The notes beneath the pieces are model-generated. The model worked only from the letters and a program-made list of their open reading frames with translations, did not search any database and was not told the DNA's origin. This document shows positions 34,601 through 44,846 of a stretch of 64,000 nucleotides of DNA, in pieces. The position numbers were made by a program, and so were the translations under genes. The number at the start of each line of letters is the position of its first letter. Within the stretch, counting starts at the first letter, position 1. The stretch spans positions 558,001 through 622,000 of the forward strand of contig JACCLO010000002.1 of NCBI GenBank assembly GCA_029448655.1, given 5' to 3'. This stretch comes from Wolfiporia cocos. Its lineage: Eukaryota > Basidiomycota > Agaricomycetes > Polyporales > Phaeolaceae.

Positions 34601-37305
34601 CGACGTGCTAAGCACCGAGTATGATGCCAGCAAGTCTTCTTCCCGGTCAGCCTCGAAGATCTTGAGAACTCCGTGGACAGTACTAGGATCCTTGGACTTG
34701 AGATGGTAGAAGACTTCGCTCGGCGACGAAGACGTGACGTAGGTCGATGGCGCGAGCGGCCGAATACGGTCGAGCAAACTGGATAACGCAGTAGCAATTT
34801 GCTCAGATGAATCACTCGTATTAAATGTCGCCTGGACAGTGTAGCCCTCGCCAAGATCCGACTTCAGCGCAACCGGAGTACCTTGCGCAACAAGCTTTCC
34901 GGGAGCTGCAAGCACTGCGATGGTATCGGCAAGGAGATCTGCCTCATCAAGGAACTGAAGGAAGGCATGTTACCGATATTCTAAGGACAGTGAGAACGTG
35001 AAAACGTACGTGTGTTGTGAAGACCACTGTTCTATCGTGGCGTACCGAGGTCAACGTCCTCCAAAGAGCGCGGCGGGACAAAGGGTCCACGCCCGAGGTA
35101 CACTGAAAGATGTCAATCAATCCACTGTTAAACTGCACAACACAGATGCCCTTACCTCGTCTACGAGCAAGACTGTTGCAAAACAGAATAAGCATCCAAT
35201 GATACAGATCGCAAACAAACAAACGCACTCTTCGACCCGCCCACCAGGCCGATCGCCAACTGCAGCTTGCGCTTCTGACCTCCGCTCAGCGCATTCGCAT
35301 TATAGTGTATCTTCTTCCCCAAGTCGCAATCGCGCAGCAACTGCTCAATGTCCTCGTCCGCCGCCAGCTCGCTCGTCGGCTTGATCGCCCGCCAGATCCG
35401 CAGAGTCTGGTAGCACGTCAGCTCTGGGAAGAGCACGTTCTTCTGTGGGACGAGCCCGATCGTCCCCAGCGGCGGGCGCTCGATACCGCCTTCGAACATC
35501 ACCGTTCCCCGCGTGCGCCCCAGGAGTCCGGCGAGGACGGACATCGTCGTGGACTTTCCCGCACTGCATCACGCATTGAGTGTCAAGCGACACTGTAGGC
35601 AAATGAGTGCGTACCCATTGGACCCGAGCAACACGTAGATCCCTGTCTTGGGGATGTCCAGGCTGAGGTCAGCCACCGCCGTGACGACCCCCTTGTCCCG
35701 TCCGAACAACGACGTCTTGAAGTCCTTGCCCAGGTTCCGGATGGAGATCGCTATGCCCGGCGGTACGGAGGGGGCACCCTCCTCCTTGGACGACGCCGTC
35801 CATCTGCGCCAGAAGCGCCAGGAAGGCGTAGACGGGTTCCGCGCGTCGTACAGCCAGTTCTCGAACACGACTCCGAGCAGCGGCCAGAGAAGGACGTCAA
35901 TCTGGAATCGCGGTCAGATCCCGCTCGCAGAACAGGCACAGGCAACTTCAAACGCTCACAATCGCTGCAATGAGGATCGGCAAGAGAATCAGATGATTGT
36001 CCGGATCTGGGTGCGTCACGCTCGTGCCAAGCAGGTGGGCCTCGAACCCGCAGATGGCGCGGATGGCGAAGATGTAGAAACCGGGCGGGAAGAAGAGCGT
36101 GAACACGAAGGCGTCCCCGGTGGTCGCGCGCCCGTCGACCAGCGCCAATATCGCAAACACGATCGCCAGCACAGTTGACGCGATCGCCGCCAGCTGCGGG
36201 CTCTTCCCGAACGGCGCCGCGACGAAGAACGACCAGCTCGCGAGCGTCAAGCCGAGGAGGAGGTGCACGACGACGATGAGCCCCTGGTTGGTCTTGGTGA
36301 AGATGAAGCCGCGCCAGACGAGCGCGACGATGATCCATGCGGGGAGGTACACGAGCGAGATGCTAGCGTGCCACGAGAGGACGCGCGCCGAGTCCATGAG
36401 CCCCATCGCTTTCATGTGGCTCGTGAGCTGCCCCGCGCGCTCGCTCATGAACGCGCCCGGGAGCTGGTACGCGATGCCGATGAAGCACACGAAGAGCGCG
36501 AGCACGAGCAGCGTGCGCAGGCCGCGGATGTAGCTCAGACGGGTGTCGGTAGCTTGCTGCGTGTTCGTCTCTTGTGTGAACGGCCATTCGAGGGGCGTCA
36601 GCGGTGTGGTGCCCGTCGTGAGCTCAATGATCGCGCTGTCGACGGCCCATTGCAGCGGGAGCACACGCTCCTCGTAGCTACTTGTGTGCTTGACAACGTT
36701 GATGTAGTATAACCCATCGTCTGCGCGGAGAGTGTAGTTGATCGGCTCGAGAACGGTCTCGTTGCTACTTGCGTCGGGCAAGTAGTTGAACACCACCGCG
36801 GCGTAACATTCAGAGAACCCGTTGAAGTTCTCTGGACATGTCGCGGGGATGTCATACTGATCTATCTTCTTGATTCCTGCGAGTTGCCAGGCCGAGAATC
36901 CGCTAGTGACATGGGACATTATATCGTCAGCTGAAGGGTTACCAGTGCCGTCGGTGGCGTCGGCCCAGACAAGAGCCATCGAACCATCGTATTCGTCTAT
37001 GAGTCGGGGAGTCGCGATTGCGGTCCCCAAGCCATACTGCACAAGCAGTGAGACGGTAAGGTCAGTAGGAATAGAATTTCATAACATACATTGTTCGGTT
37101 TGATGAGAAAGTCCTGGGCTACTGCGAGGAAGATACCGTAGCCTATAGGAAGAAGCAAACAACGAATGACATTAAGCTTGATCAAATTTCACGATCAGCG
37201 AGTGCGGCGACGCCATTAGTGCGGACGTACCCAGGGATGCTTTGCGAGCACAATCCAGTTCTTCCACACCAAGGCGAAGAACTGCCTCCAGAAAAGAGAT
37301 GCCAT
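31644..37305 (-). CDS. Full-length ABC transporter, ABCA subfamily
   Basis: ATG at 37305 (MASLFWRQFFALVWKNWIVL), TGA at 31644, many short introns, roughly 1,550 residues. The order is that of ABCA proteins. TM1 and a large Cys-poor luminal loop come first, then a five- to six-helix TMD (GLRTLLVLALFVCFIGIAYQ). NBD1 has Walker A GSNGAGKST, signature LSGGQKRKL and Walker B LLVDECTSGVDP, with introns inside Walker A and after the DE. TMD2 has an N-glycosylated loop (NATSVSLYLP, NITNNATF) and helices such as AASVIIIVFATASNQF. NBD2 has GPNGAGKTT, LSGGNQRKL and VVLIDEFSTGID, with the H-loop His formed across an intron (ITTH-SMEEASALAN). ABCA proteins are usually lipid exporters or flippases; the substrate is not predictable. 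No broken motif seen. Confidence 0.9.
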
Positions 37306-38308
37306 GGCCGACCCTGCAGCGAAGAGCTAGTAGGGGGTGGGCACGGGAGTGGACAACATGTCGATAGACGCGGTGCGGGAGGTGGTTATAGAGAAAGCGG
37401 TGGGACCGAAACGGCTTAGCTCGCAGCAGTGATGACATGCATGAGAGGCGGCTAACCTGCGGACTCTATTCCTGTGCTGAGCGCCAAGGCAATTCCTCGA
37501 GTCGCCCGTCTGGCAGATCCAGAGACTGACACCGTGTCCTAGCCGGGAGCCGCTAAAGTCCGGATGATTGTATTGAAGTCGTGCGCTTTGTTGCAATATA
37601 CAAGTCCTTCACCGAAGGCGAGGCCGACCTAGGAGGCGGGGTGGGAATAGCCCAGAGATTCAGAATGGCATACGTTGTGCAGACGTCTGCACTGCTGATG
37701 CAAGACGAGTGAATGATGGCCTGTGCTATCCCCGTGCGCAGCGGCAACAACCCGGGAGAGCACGCAGCGTCCGGCCGACGACGACGACATTTGTGCGAAA
37801 TCATTGTTATCGAGATTGGTAGTGTCGTCCGCATCCTGGCAACAAACAACGCGTCAACAGCGCGTCTGATCCGCGGCCGTGGCTGAGCACGCCTCCGGTT
37901 ATTCCTCCCCGCTGTGAATGTAATGCGTTGACGAGTACATGGACATGATCGAGAGTGCGGTACAGAGCAGATATACGGATTACTACAAAGTCGTATATTG
38001 GATTACGCACATTCAAAGCTAACGACATCGTGCGATGGACCGAAGCTGCTGCCGTAGAGTGCATCTGAAATAGTCTGCTTCGATCCGAGGTGAACAACGC
38101 CGGCGGCGAGTACCGTGACATCTTCATATGATGAGTCGACGGACCATGACAGCGCATAACGAGCTCGGAACTGTTGGCATACGTCTCGCCGCGATAGCTT
38201 ATACCATCTCGACGGCTGTCACAAGACCCGAGTATTAGGCCAGCTGCTAATGGATGTGAGCACACTATATATGTGCAGTGATCGACATTTCTCTCTCAGA
38301 CTGTTACC
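37306..38308. promoter_or_regulatory. Divergent promoter region of ABCA and Swi5 copy A
   Basis: About 1 kb between divergent starts with no coding exon. A TATATAT stretch lies at 38267-38273, 36 bases before the Swi5 copy A ATG. Confidence 0.4.
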
Positions 38309-38768
38309 ATGCACGCATCCACCTCAGTCAAGGTCAGTTTTCTCCTGCCACAAGCACTGAACAGTGTTGCTGATTGCAACACAGAAACAACAAGCTCGTA
38401 TCGCCGAGCTGCAAGCAGAGATAGACGAGCTGCAAAAGACACTCGGGTACGGTTAATCTCCCCGTGCGCGATATTCGCTACGACCGGCGCGTACAGTGAG
38501 CACGAAGATGCGGAGAAGATTGTTGCCAGGCATATCAAGCTCCTGCACCGGTACAACGAGGCCAAGGATGCCGCACAGGTCCGTTTTCGTCTCTCTCGCA
38601 GTGTCGTTTGGGGCACTGATGACAAGTCCAGATCTTGATGGGAAGGGTACGTCTTGCGAGCGCCCTATTGCTATCCGCTGAGCGCATATGTGCCGCTAGT
38701 TGGCCGCCCACCGCCAAAAGACAATCAGACAAATCCACAAGGATTACGGACTCACCGACGACGACTGA
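38309..38768 (+). CDS. SWI5: Swi5-like DNA recombination protein, copy A
   Basis: Five exons (38309-38332, 38385-38446, 38497-38578, 38632-38646, 38700-38768) give 83 residues. They start MHASTSVKKQQARIAELQAE (coiled coil), continue ARHIKLLHRYNEAKDAAQIL and end IHKDYGLTDDD. The pattern H-x-KLLH-x-YNE-x-KDAAQ-x-L-x-G and the short C-terminal Tyr-Gly-Leu-x-x-Asp-Asp tail are those of Swi5, which with Sfr1/Mei5 helps Rad51/Dmc1 in strand exchange and mating-type switching. It includes a 15-nt exon. It differs from copy B by two conservative residues (Ile/Val and Lys/Arg in the coiled coil). It lies in a duplicated segment whose left edge is only about 20 bases before the ATG, so its promoter is not that of copy B. 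Confidence 0.88.
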
Positions 38769-38899
38769 GCCGCCCTGGATTCTTTGGCTGGAGCTTGCGG
38801 CTACTGTTATACGACTGCATGTATTTCCACTTCTGCGCGCATCTCACCTTCACAAAGCGCATATACCCAGTACCCACCTCAATACCAGAGCGCAGTCGC

Positions 38900-38975
38900 C
38901 TAGCACTTGACTAAAATCCAGCTCGTCCCGTTCCCACACCATATATCCACCAGCGTGCCCTGCGCGAGTGGCATG
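38900..38975 (-). pseudogene. Relic of the 3' end of the RCC1-like gene
   Basis: On the minus strand this stretch still reads AQGTLVDIWCGNGTSWILVKC (21 residues, split here as AQGTLVDIWC plus GNGTSWILVKC) and the same TAG as the intact RCC1-like gene ending at 41899. Nothing of that gene precedes it. It came along with the Swi5 duplication and marks copy A as the derived copy. Confidence 0.8.
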
Positions 38976-39018
38976 TTTGCCATGAGTCTACAGGTTTGTA
39001 GCACTCGTTACGCTTCCC

Positions 39019-41082
39019 TAAGCCACCGACAGCTTCGGTTGACAAGCGACCCGCAACATCTCCAACATCTCCCTATCATGCTCCTTCCGCATAACACCAT
39101 AGCGCTCCATCCCCCTCGCCCACTCATCTCCAAGTTGATGATTCAGTGTGGGCGGATATCTGTCCTTTCCTTCTTGTCGATGCCAGCCCAGTCATAGTCT
39201 AATAGCATCACAGATATCTTCGACCCATCGACGCCGTCACGAACACACATGATGTTTGGCATACGAAGGTCCCCAAAGACGAGGTCGGCTGCGTGGAGCT
39301 TGCTGATCGCCAACTCAACATCTTCATAGACTTTATACGGGATACCGTCCTTTCTCTGCGACAAGGTCCACGCAGTTTCGCCTTTGATGCGCTCCATCAC
39401 GACCATGTAGAGGCCGCCCATGACGCGGGAACACGAATAAAGCTTCGGTGCAAGGCCAAAGTTAGCGAGGAGACGGTGTGCGTCGGCGTTGTATCTCTCC
39501 GTGAACTTCACAACGACTTCGTTATCTCCCCCGCGCCCGTCAGCGTCCGACAAAGCCGCGACAAACAGTCCCGAACGGCGCTCCCCGTCGGATTTTGCCA
39601 CCAGGTATAGCTCACCTGTGCGCGTCATCCTATGTGTGAAGGTCAAAGCCGGAATGGGATCTCCTTCTTGATGGGTCGGTGACGGAAAGAGGTGCGCGAG
39701 ACCGTACGGTGGAGGAGGTTCTCTGGAGTAAAATCTGGAAAGCTCTGCGGCTGCGATGGTGACCGCCTTGAACGCCTTGGAGCTTGAACGCCTTGGAGAC
39801 GCGCAGCACATTGCGACGGGAGTGGAAGTCCAGTCCCAACCTTTGAGAGAACGAAGCACTCTGATAAACGCCTCCTACGAACACCGCACCTGCGATCTCC
39901 AAGAAGTCGCCCATCAACCCTATCAAGATGACGGGTACGTTTGTTGACTTTCTCCACTTCGCATGCTGTCAACACACGGCTTTAGCGATGAATCTGACAC
40001 TCAAGCCATGACGTGAAGACGAAGATACCTCATTCATCGCGACAATCTTGCCGTAAGACAATGCTGCTTTCAGCGTCGCGTCTCCTCCAAGACCAAACTC
40101 GTTTTTGAGTTCGAGAACAACATAGGGGAAAGAATCCTTTCTCCAGATCGCACCAGGTTTGCATCCAGGGAGAGCGGTCCACCATTCGGCATGAGCACGC
40201 ATGATATCATGCAGATCAGCGCGAAGGGCGATTTGCCTGCTATTCTCGCTATCATACGTCGCGAGGCTAGCCGCCATGAACAAGTGAACCTGGCCAATTA
40301 GAGTGGGATTGGGGATCAGATCGTCAAGGTCCTCATCAAGGCTCTGAAGATGGAAGTCAAGGCGTGCCAACGTGGCATTATAGAGGGCAGGCGGCAGACC
40401 GTAATTGAGGTGAGGTCGTCCGGCGTGAATGATCCCGGTGTCCTGACGAAGGACATTTGACGGCCCGTGGACACCTTCCGAAGGTGAAAGTTCTTTGGCA
40501 ACGCCTTTCACGGTGGCTTCACAAGCTGGAACATTGTCAACATGACGCAAAACACAATACAAGCAAGCGATCTGCGCACCATCAAGAGCAAACTTGTTAA
40601 TGCGCTCAGCAAGGTCGGCCACCCCGCCAAGACCCTCTTCGACTGGGAAACCGCACGGTTATTGCGGCAATCTCTTGATGATGAATGGATCATACGCACC
40701 GTCTTCATCAACAATGAGGATGTGAATTCGACCGTTGGGTACACCTTGGAAAAGATGATCAATGACATCGTCTTCAAAAATCTGTACGCCTTTGTTCATT
40801 GAGGTTGAAGCGCAACCACTCTTGGGCGCGGGCAAGCGTTGTCACGATGGGATTGAGATGAATATCTGGGGGCTGCTAGACATGATATGTAAGGGTCATC
40901 AGATGAGAGGATAATCTTACTGTATATAACTTGTTTGGCAGCCTAGGGATTTTGATACCCTTATCCTCCTCGATGCGGTCGAGGATGGAGGCAAGTAGAG
41001 CATCGCCTGTGACAGGAACCGTCGCCTTCCATGGCGTAGTTGGATGAGGATAATAGAGAATCAGACGTGATGGTGATGGCAT
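39019..41082 (-). pseudogene. CRN/FunK1-like protein kinase, frameshifted
   Basis: Spliced from MPSPSRLILYYPHPTTPWKA at 41082 through FEDDVIDHLFQGVPNGRIHI and VEEGLGGVADLAERINKFAL. The middle has YPVVLELKNEFG-like sequence (FPYVVLELKNEFGLGG) and VPVILIGLMGDFLEIAGAVF. The kinase part has LVFGDLRMPNIM (catalytic loop) and VMLLDYDWAG (DFG-like). This resembles the large agaricomycete families with a CRN-like head and kinase-like tail. Lesions: an exact 16-base tandem duplication, CTTGAACGCCTTGGAG at 39767-39782 and again at 39783-39798, shifts the frame. One base is missing in the run at about 39163-39176, so the ancestral C-terminus, readable down to the TAG at 39019, is lost after DIRPH. One intron at the N-terminus (66 nt) is my inference. 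Function of intact members unknown. Confidence 0.75.
39767..39798. repeat. Exact 16-bp tandem duplication
   Basis: CTTGAACGCCTTGGAG occurs twice back to back inside the kinase-like gene. Because 16 is not a multiple of three it breaks the frame. The downstream frame matches what one copy alone would give. Confidence 0.9.
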
Positions 41083-41309
41083 AGTAGAGTTACAGTGTAG
41101 AGTGTGGTAGGCACTGCTTGGGCTGAAGCGCCCATTTCCTTTTTCTATCTACTATCCCATCACTGTGGCTGAAGCCAGTCTCTCGTTTTCCCGGTGCCTG
41201 CATGTTTGAACCTGGTCGAGGCTGTCCAAACGTGGCTCAATCTGGCTCAGCCTGTTAGAGCTTGACCATAGTTTTCACTTCACTGGGATTTTCCTCTCAG
41301 ACTGTCACC

Positions 41310-41764
41310 ATGCACGCATCCACCTCAGTCAAGGTCAGTATTCTCGTGCCACTGAACAGTGTTGTTGATTGCAACGCAGAAACAACAAGCTCGTATCGCC
41401 GAGCTGCAAGCAGAGGTAGACGAGCTTCAAAGGACACTCGGGTACGGCTGATCTCCCCGTGCGTGATATTGGGCTACAATCGGCGCGTACAGTGAGCACG
41501 AAGATGCGGAGAAGATTGTCGCAAGGCATATCAAGCTCCTGCACCGGTACAACGAGGCCAAGGATGCCGCACAGGTCCGTTTTCGCCACTCTCGCTCTGT
41601 CGTTTGGGGCACTGATGACCAAGTCCAGATCTTGATGGGAAGGGTGCGTCTTGCGAGCGCTGTATGCTATCCGCTGAGCGCATATATGCCGCTAGTTAGC
41701 CGCCCACCGCCAAAAGACAATCAGACAAATCCACAAGGATTACGGACTCACCGACGACGACTGA
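41310..41764 (+). CDS. SWI5: Swi5-like DNA recombination protein, copy B
   Basis: Exons 41310-41333, 41380-41441, 41493-41574, 41629-41643 and 41696-41764 are identical in length to those of copy A and give 83 residues with the same HIKLLHRYNEAKDAAQ core and YGLTDDD end. Coiled-coil residues differ at Val (copy A Ile) and Arg (copy A Lys). All splice sites remain canonical when the second intron starts at GTACGG. It is convergent with the intact RCC1-like gene, whose last codons belong to the same duplicated block, so this is the ancestral locus. Both copies look functional; whether both are expressed is unknown. Confidence 0.88.
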
Positions 41765-41898
41765 ACCGCTCTGGATTCATTCTTTTTGTTGGAGCTCACA
41801 TTACTGTTATTCGATGCATGTATTTCCACTTCTGCGCGCATCTCACCTTCACAAAGCGCATATACCCAGTACCCACCTCAATACCAGAGCGCAGTCGC

Positions 41899-43347
41899 CT
41901 AGCACTTGACTAAAATCCAGCTCGTCCCGTTCCCACACCATATGTCCACCGCCGTGCCCTGTTGGGCACCCGCGCCCGCAGTGGGGCGCGGCCACATGCG
42001 CACGGGAGCGTTAGCGTCCTCTGTTGTGCCAAGTCCGAGGTTTCCGTGCTCGTTCCACCCCCAGCCCCATACCTCAGTGCTCGTTCCCTGCGGCACGGTA
42101 GGATCCGACGCTGACGCAGTGCCACTGTTCACCGTCGAAGCTGAAGCGGAAGAGAGGACCTCAACCAGGCAAAGTACGTGCTCGCTCCCGCACATCAACT
42201 TGACAAGCCGGCGCGTCTCGCACGAAAAAGGGAAGCGCATCGCAGCGAGGGCTGCGCAGTCTCCAAAACCACCCCGGCCGAGCTGGCCCCTTGAGTTGCT
42301 GCCTGTCGCGAGCACTTCCCAGCCGGCGTCGCCAGACACGGCTGCGTACGTGCCGTTCCACGTACATGCCGACATGGTTACATTCCGCAGGCTTGCGAGG
42401 TCGCGGGTTTGCGCCTTCCTGTCAGAGCCAAGGCCGGTGAGATGCCCTGACGCGTCGTGGATCACGGTGTGTTGGTTCCCAAGTGAGATCGTCCGGACGG
42501 AGGCGGGTGACCGGCCAGCTTGGATGATATGTGGAGCGGCATAGATCGGAGGGTGTTTGCCAGAGAGAGGCGTCCCCTGTCCCAGCTGGCCGTGTCTAGC
42601 CGTCCCCCAGCCCGCAACAGCAGAGTACACGGAGCCATCCCTCCGCACCAGCTCGACACCCACGACCACATGATGCGGGCCCGCAGCCAGGTGCAGCACC
42701 CTCACCACTCCCTCCTCCTCCTCTCCCACACTCTCATGCAAGTCAGGAAAGAGGGCGTGCAGGTCAACGACGTGCAGCGTCCGGGGCACGCTCTTCCCCT
42801 TCGTCCCGCCGACGCCGAGGTTCCCAAAGTCGTCGGCGCCCATCGAGAGCAGGACGTCGCTCGCGCCCGGGCGCGAAAAGACCACGTACGACGTCTCCCA
42901 GCCCGCCGCGACGAGTCGCGGGGCATACTCCCCTTGGCCGTGGTCGCCGGCCGTCCGCGGGGGCTGGATGCCCAGCGGCCTGAACACCGCCGTCTCTGCG
43001 TCATCCGCTGGGTACGCCGGCCCAAGCTGGCCCCTCCGCCCGTCCCCACAGCCCCATACCTCCGCCCCGCCGCCGCCCGTGCTTCCCCCGGCCTCGGCCT
43101 CGGCGTCGCGGTGGAGGAGCACGAGCGTGTGGTTCGCCCCGCATGCGACGTACGCGATCGCGCGGGTGCCGGATGGGAGCGAGCCCGGAGGGGCGCCGAG
43201 GAAGGTGCAGGGCGCGAAGGACTGTGCATCTTCGGTGTCCCCTGTCGCGAGCTGGCCCTTGGCGTTCGACCCGACAGCGAGGAGACGCAGCGACGGTCCT
43301 GGGCTCTCAGTTTGGGGAGCACCAGCGGATGACTCGGGAGAGGCCAT
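41899..43347 (-). CDS. RCC1-repeat protein (ATS1-like)
   Basis: Single exon, 482 residues from MASPESSAGAPQ. Seven-bladed propeller repeats are visible: LLAVGSNAKGQLATGD, VWGCGDGRRGQLG, LLSMGADDFGNLGVGG, VAGWGTARHGQLGQG, LTGLGSDRK, VLATGSNSRGQLGRGG and VWGWGWNEHGNLGLG. It ends DIWCGNGTSWILVKC. The frame is open further upstream to 43584, but the first 79 codons there lack repeat character and the methionine at 43347 fits best. RCC1-type propellers bind GTPases, chromatin or tubulin-related partners; this one resembles fungal ATS1-like proteins in its simple all-propeller layout. The 3' end of the gene was copied to 38900-38975. Confidence 0.85.
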   Translation of the reverse strand: MASPESSAGAPQTESPGPSLRLLAVGSNAKGQLATGDTEDAQSFAPCTFLGAPPGSLPSGTRAIAYVACGANHTLVLLHRDAEAEAGGSTGGGGAEVWGCGDGRRGQLGPAYPADDAETAVFRPLGIQPPRTAGDHGQGEYAPRLVAAGWETSYVVFSRPGASDVLLSMGADDFGNLGVGGTKGKSVPRTLHVVDLHALFPDLHESVGEEEEGVVRVLHLAAGPHHVVVGVELVRRDGSVYSAVAGWGTARHGQLGQGTPLSGKHPPIYAAPHIIQAGRSPASVRTISLGNQHTVIHDASGHLTGLGSDRKAQTRDLASLRNVTMSACTWNGTYAAVSGDAGWEVLATGSNSRGQLGRGGFGDCAALAAMRFPFSCETRRLVKLMCGSEHVLCLVEVLSSASASTVNSGTASASDPTVPQGTSTEVWGWGWNEHGNLGLGTTEDANAPVRMWPRPTAGAGAQQGTAVDIWCGNGTSWILVKC

Positions 43348-44846
43348 GGTACAGGTGGTCCTGGCGTTCTGTCTCCCAGAACAAATGTGGAGATATGCAG
43401 GTCCAACACCGCGACTGGTATGTTCTTGGACAGGAGATTGTGCTACTCCTCGAGCGTCATTGCACTTGGCAGTTGGCAGACTTGTGCTGGTCAGAAGCGC
43501 TGGCCCTAGTCGCACGCGCTTCCTCTTATCCGATCGCGATGATCGTCTGATTGGCGCCTGTGCCACAGAATTCCCGCCCGCCACCTGGACCCGGACCCAT
43601 TATCCACAAAATCGAGCTCATTCTACACAAGTTATACTAGCTACTTGCTCGTCCTTCTGCCTCTCGAGCTTCAGTAAGCATTGCTACGCGGCGACAGTAA
43701 GGCGCTCCATACAGTGACGATCACCAAGTGCCACCATCACCCGCGTTATTGAACTTTGTCTGTCTCCCAGTTCGCTCGGAGTTACCTTTGGATAGTTCGA
43801 GGATACGCAACGCGATGGAAGGTGCGGATCAAGCACGCAGATTGCTTGATCTCACACGAGCAGCACAGCTCGCACGCGGTGGCGCCATGCTGCATAAACG
43901 TTTGAACGTTCGCTGGTCTGTGTGCAATAGGATCAAACATCGCCACTGACTTGGGCTTTTGTCAGCGCAAAATATCACGTCATGGTCCATAGTTGCCCGT
44001 TCTGTTAGCATTAAAGCTGACATGAGCGGATTTTGCTTCTGTCAGCATCAGGATCGACGGCTTTTTAAATTGCCTCTAAGATGTCACAGTGGCAAACCAG
44101 GGCTACCAAACGCATGTATGTGCGCATTGTCGGTGTCCGCGGACCACCGACCGCGGTTATCATTCTGCAGTGATAGGCGCTCGAGCGGGGGCCGCACAGG
44201 AGTGACCGAGTTCGCCATTGCTGTTGACAGTGCAGAGTCTCGACTACAATTTTCTGACCTCATGCAGGTTCCCATAGACCCCACCTGCAGTGTAAATCAG
44301 GGCGTCCTTGGAGTGGGCAGCGTTCGAGCTGTTTCATCGGGGGACTCCGCCATTATCCATATTTGATGCGCTACCAATTCGTTGCATGCGACCCTGCCAT
44401 GAAGTCAAACAGAAGCCAGTGCTGTATTTTTGTTTGCGATGCCACTGACTAACGTTCGTTTTTAGCGTACCGATGGGAACTATTCGCCGCTGCGAGTTTC
44501 CTAGCAGGGCAGTTCTGCTAACAATCAGGCATTGAAATATTTTCGTACGCCGCAGATGCGCCATCTGGATTGATGTATTGTATGTATGTGTTTCTGCACA
44601 TGCGCTGTTGGGCTTGTCCCCTATTAGGCTGGCACGATTTGTAAGTCACTGCATTGCACTGCAGTGCGGTGCAGCCACGGTCGCATGATGTGGGCACAAT
44701 CGCGCCGTGGCTGTCATAGGCGCCTGTGGATCGCTTCCCGACAATTCGCGGTCCGTGGATGGAATATAGGCGACATCGCACCAACGGCGGGCCCACGAAC
44801 ATCACCGCGCTATATCATCTCGTTTTCCACTACCGATCCCTAAGGA
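43348..44846. other. Intergenic region
   Basis: Promoter side of the RCC1-like gene and of phospholipase B. A 12-base palindrome GCACTGCAGTGC lies near 44660. No exon seen. Confidence 0.4.

Noticed and set aside
41899..43584. Longer start for the RCC1-like gene at 43584
   Set aside because: The extra N-terminus has no repeat character and includes polar, promoter-like sequence; the methionine at 43347 begins right before the first blade.
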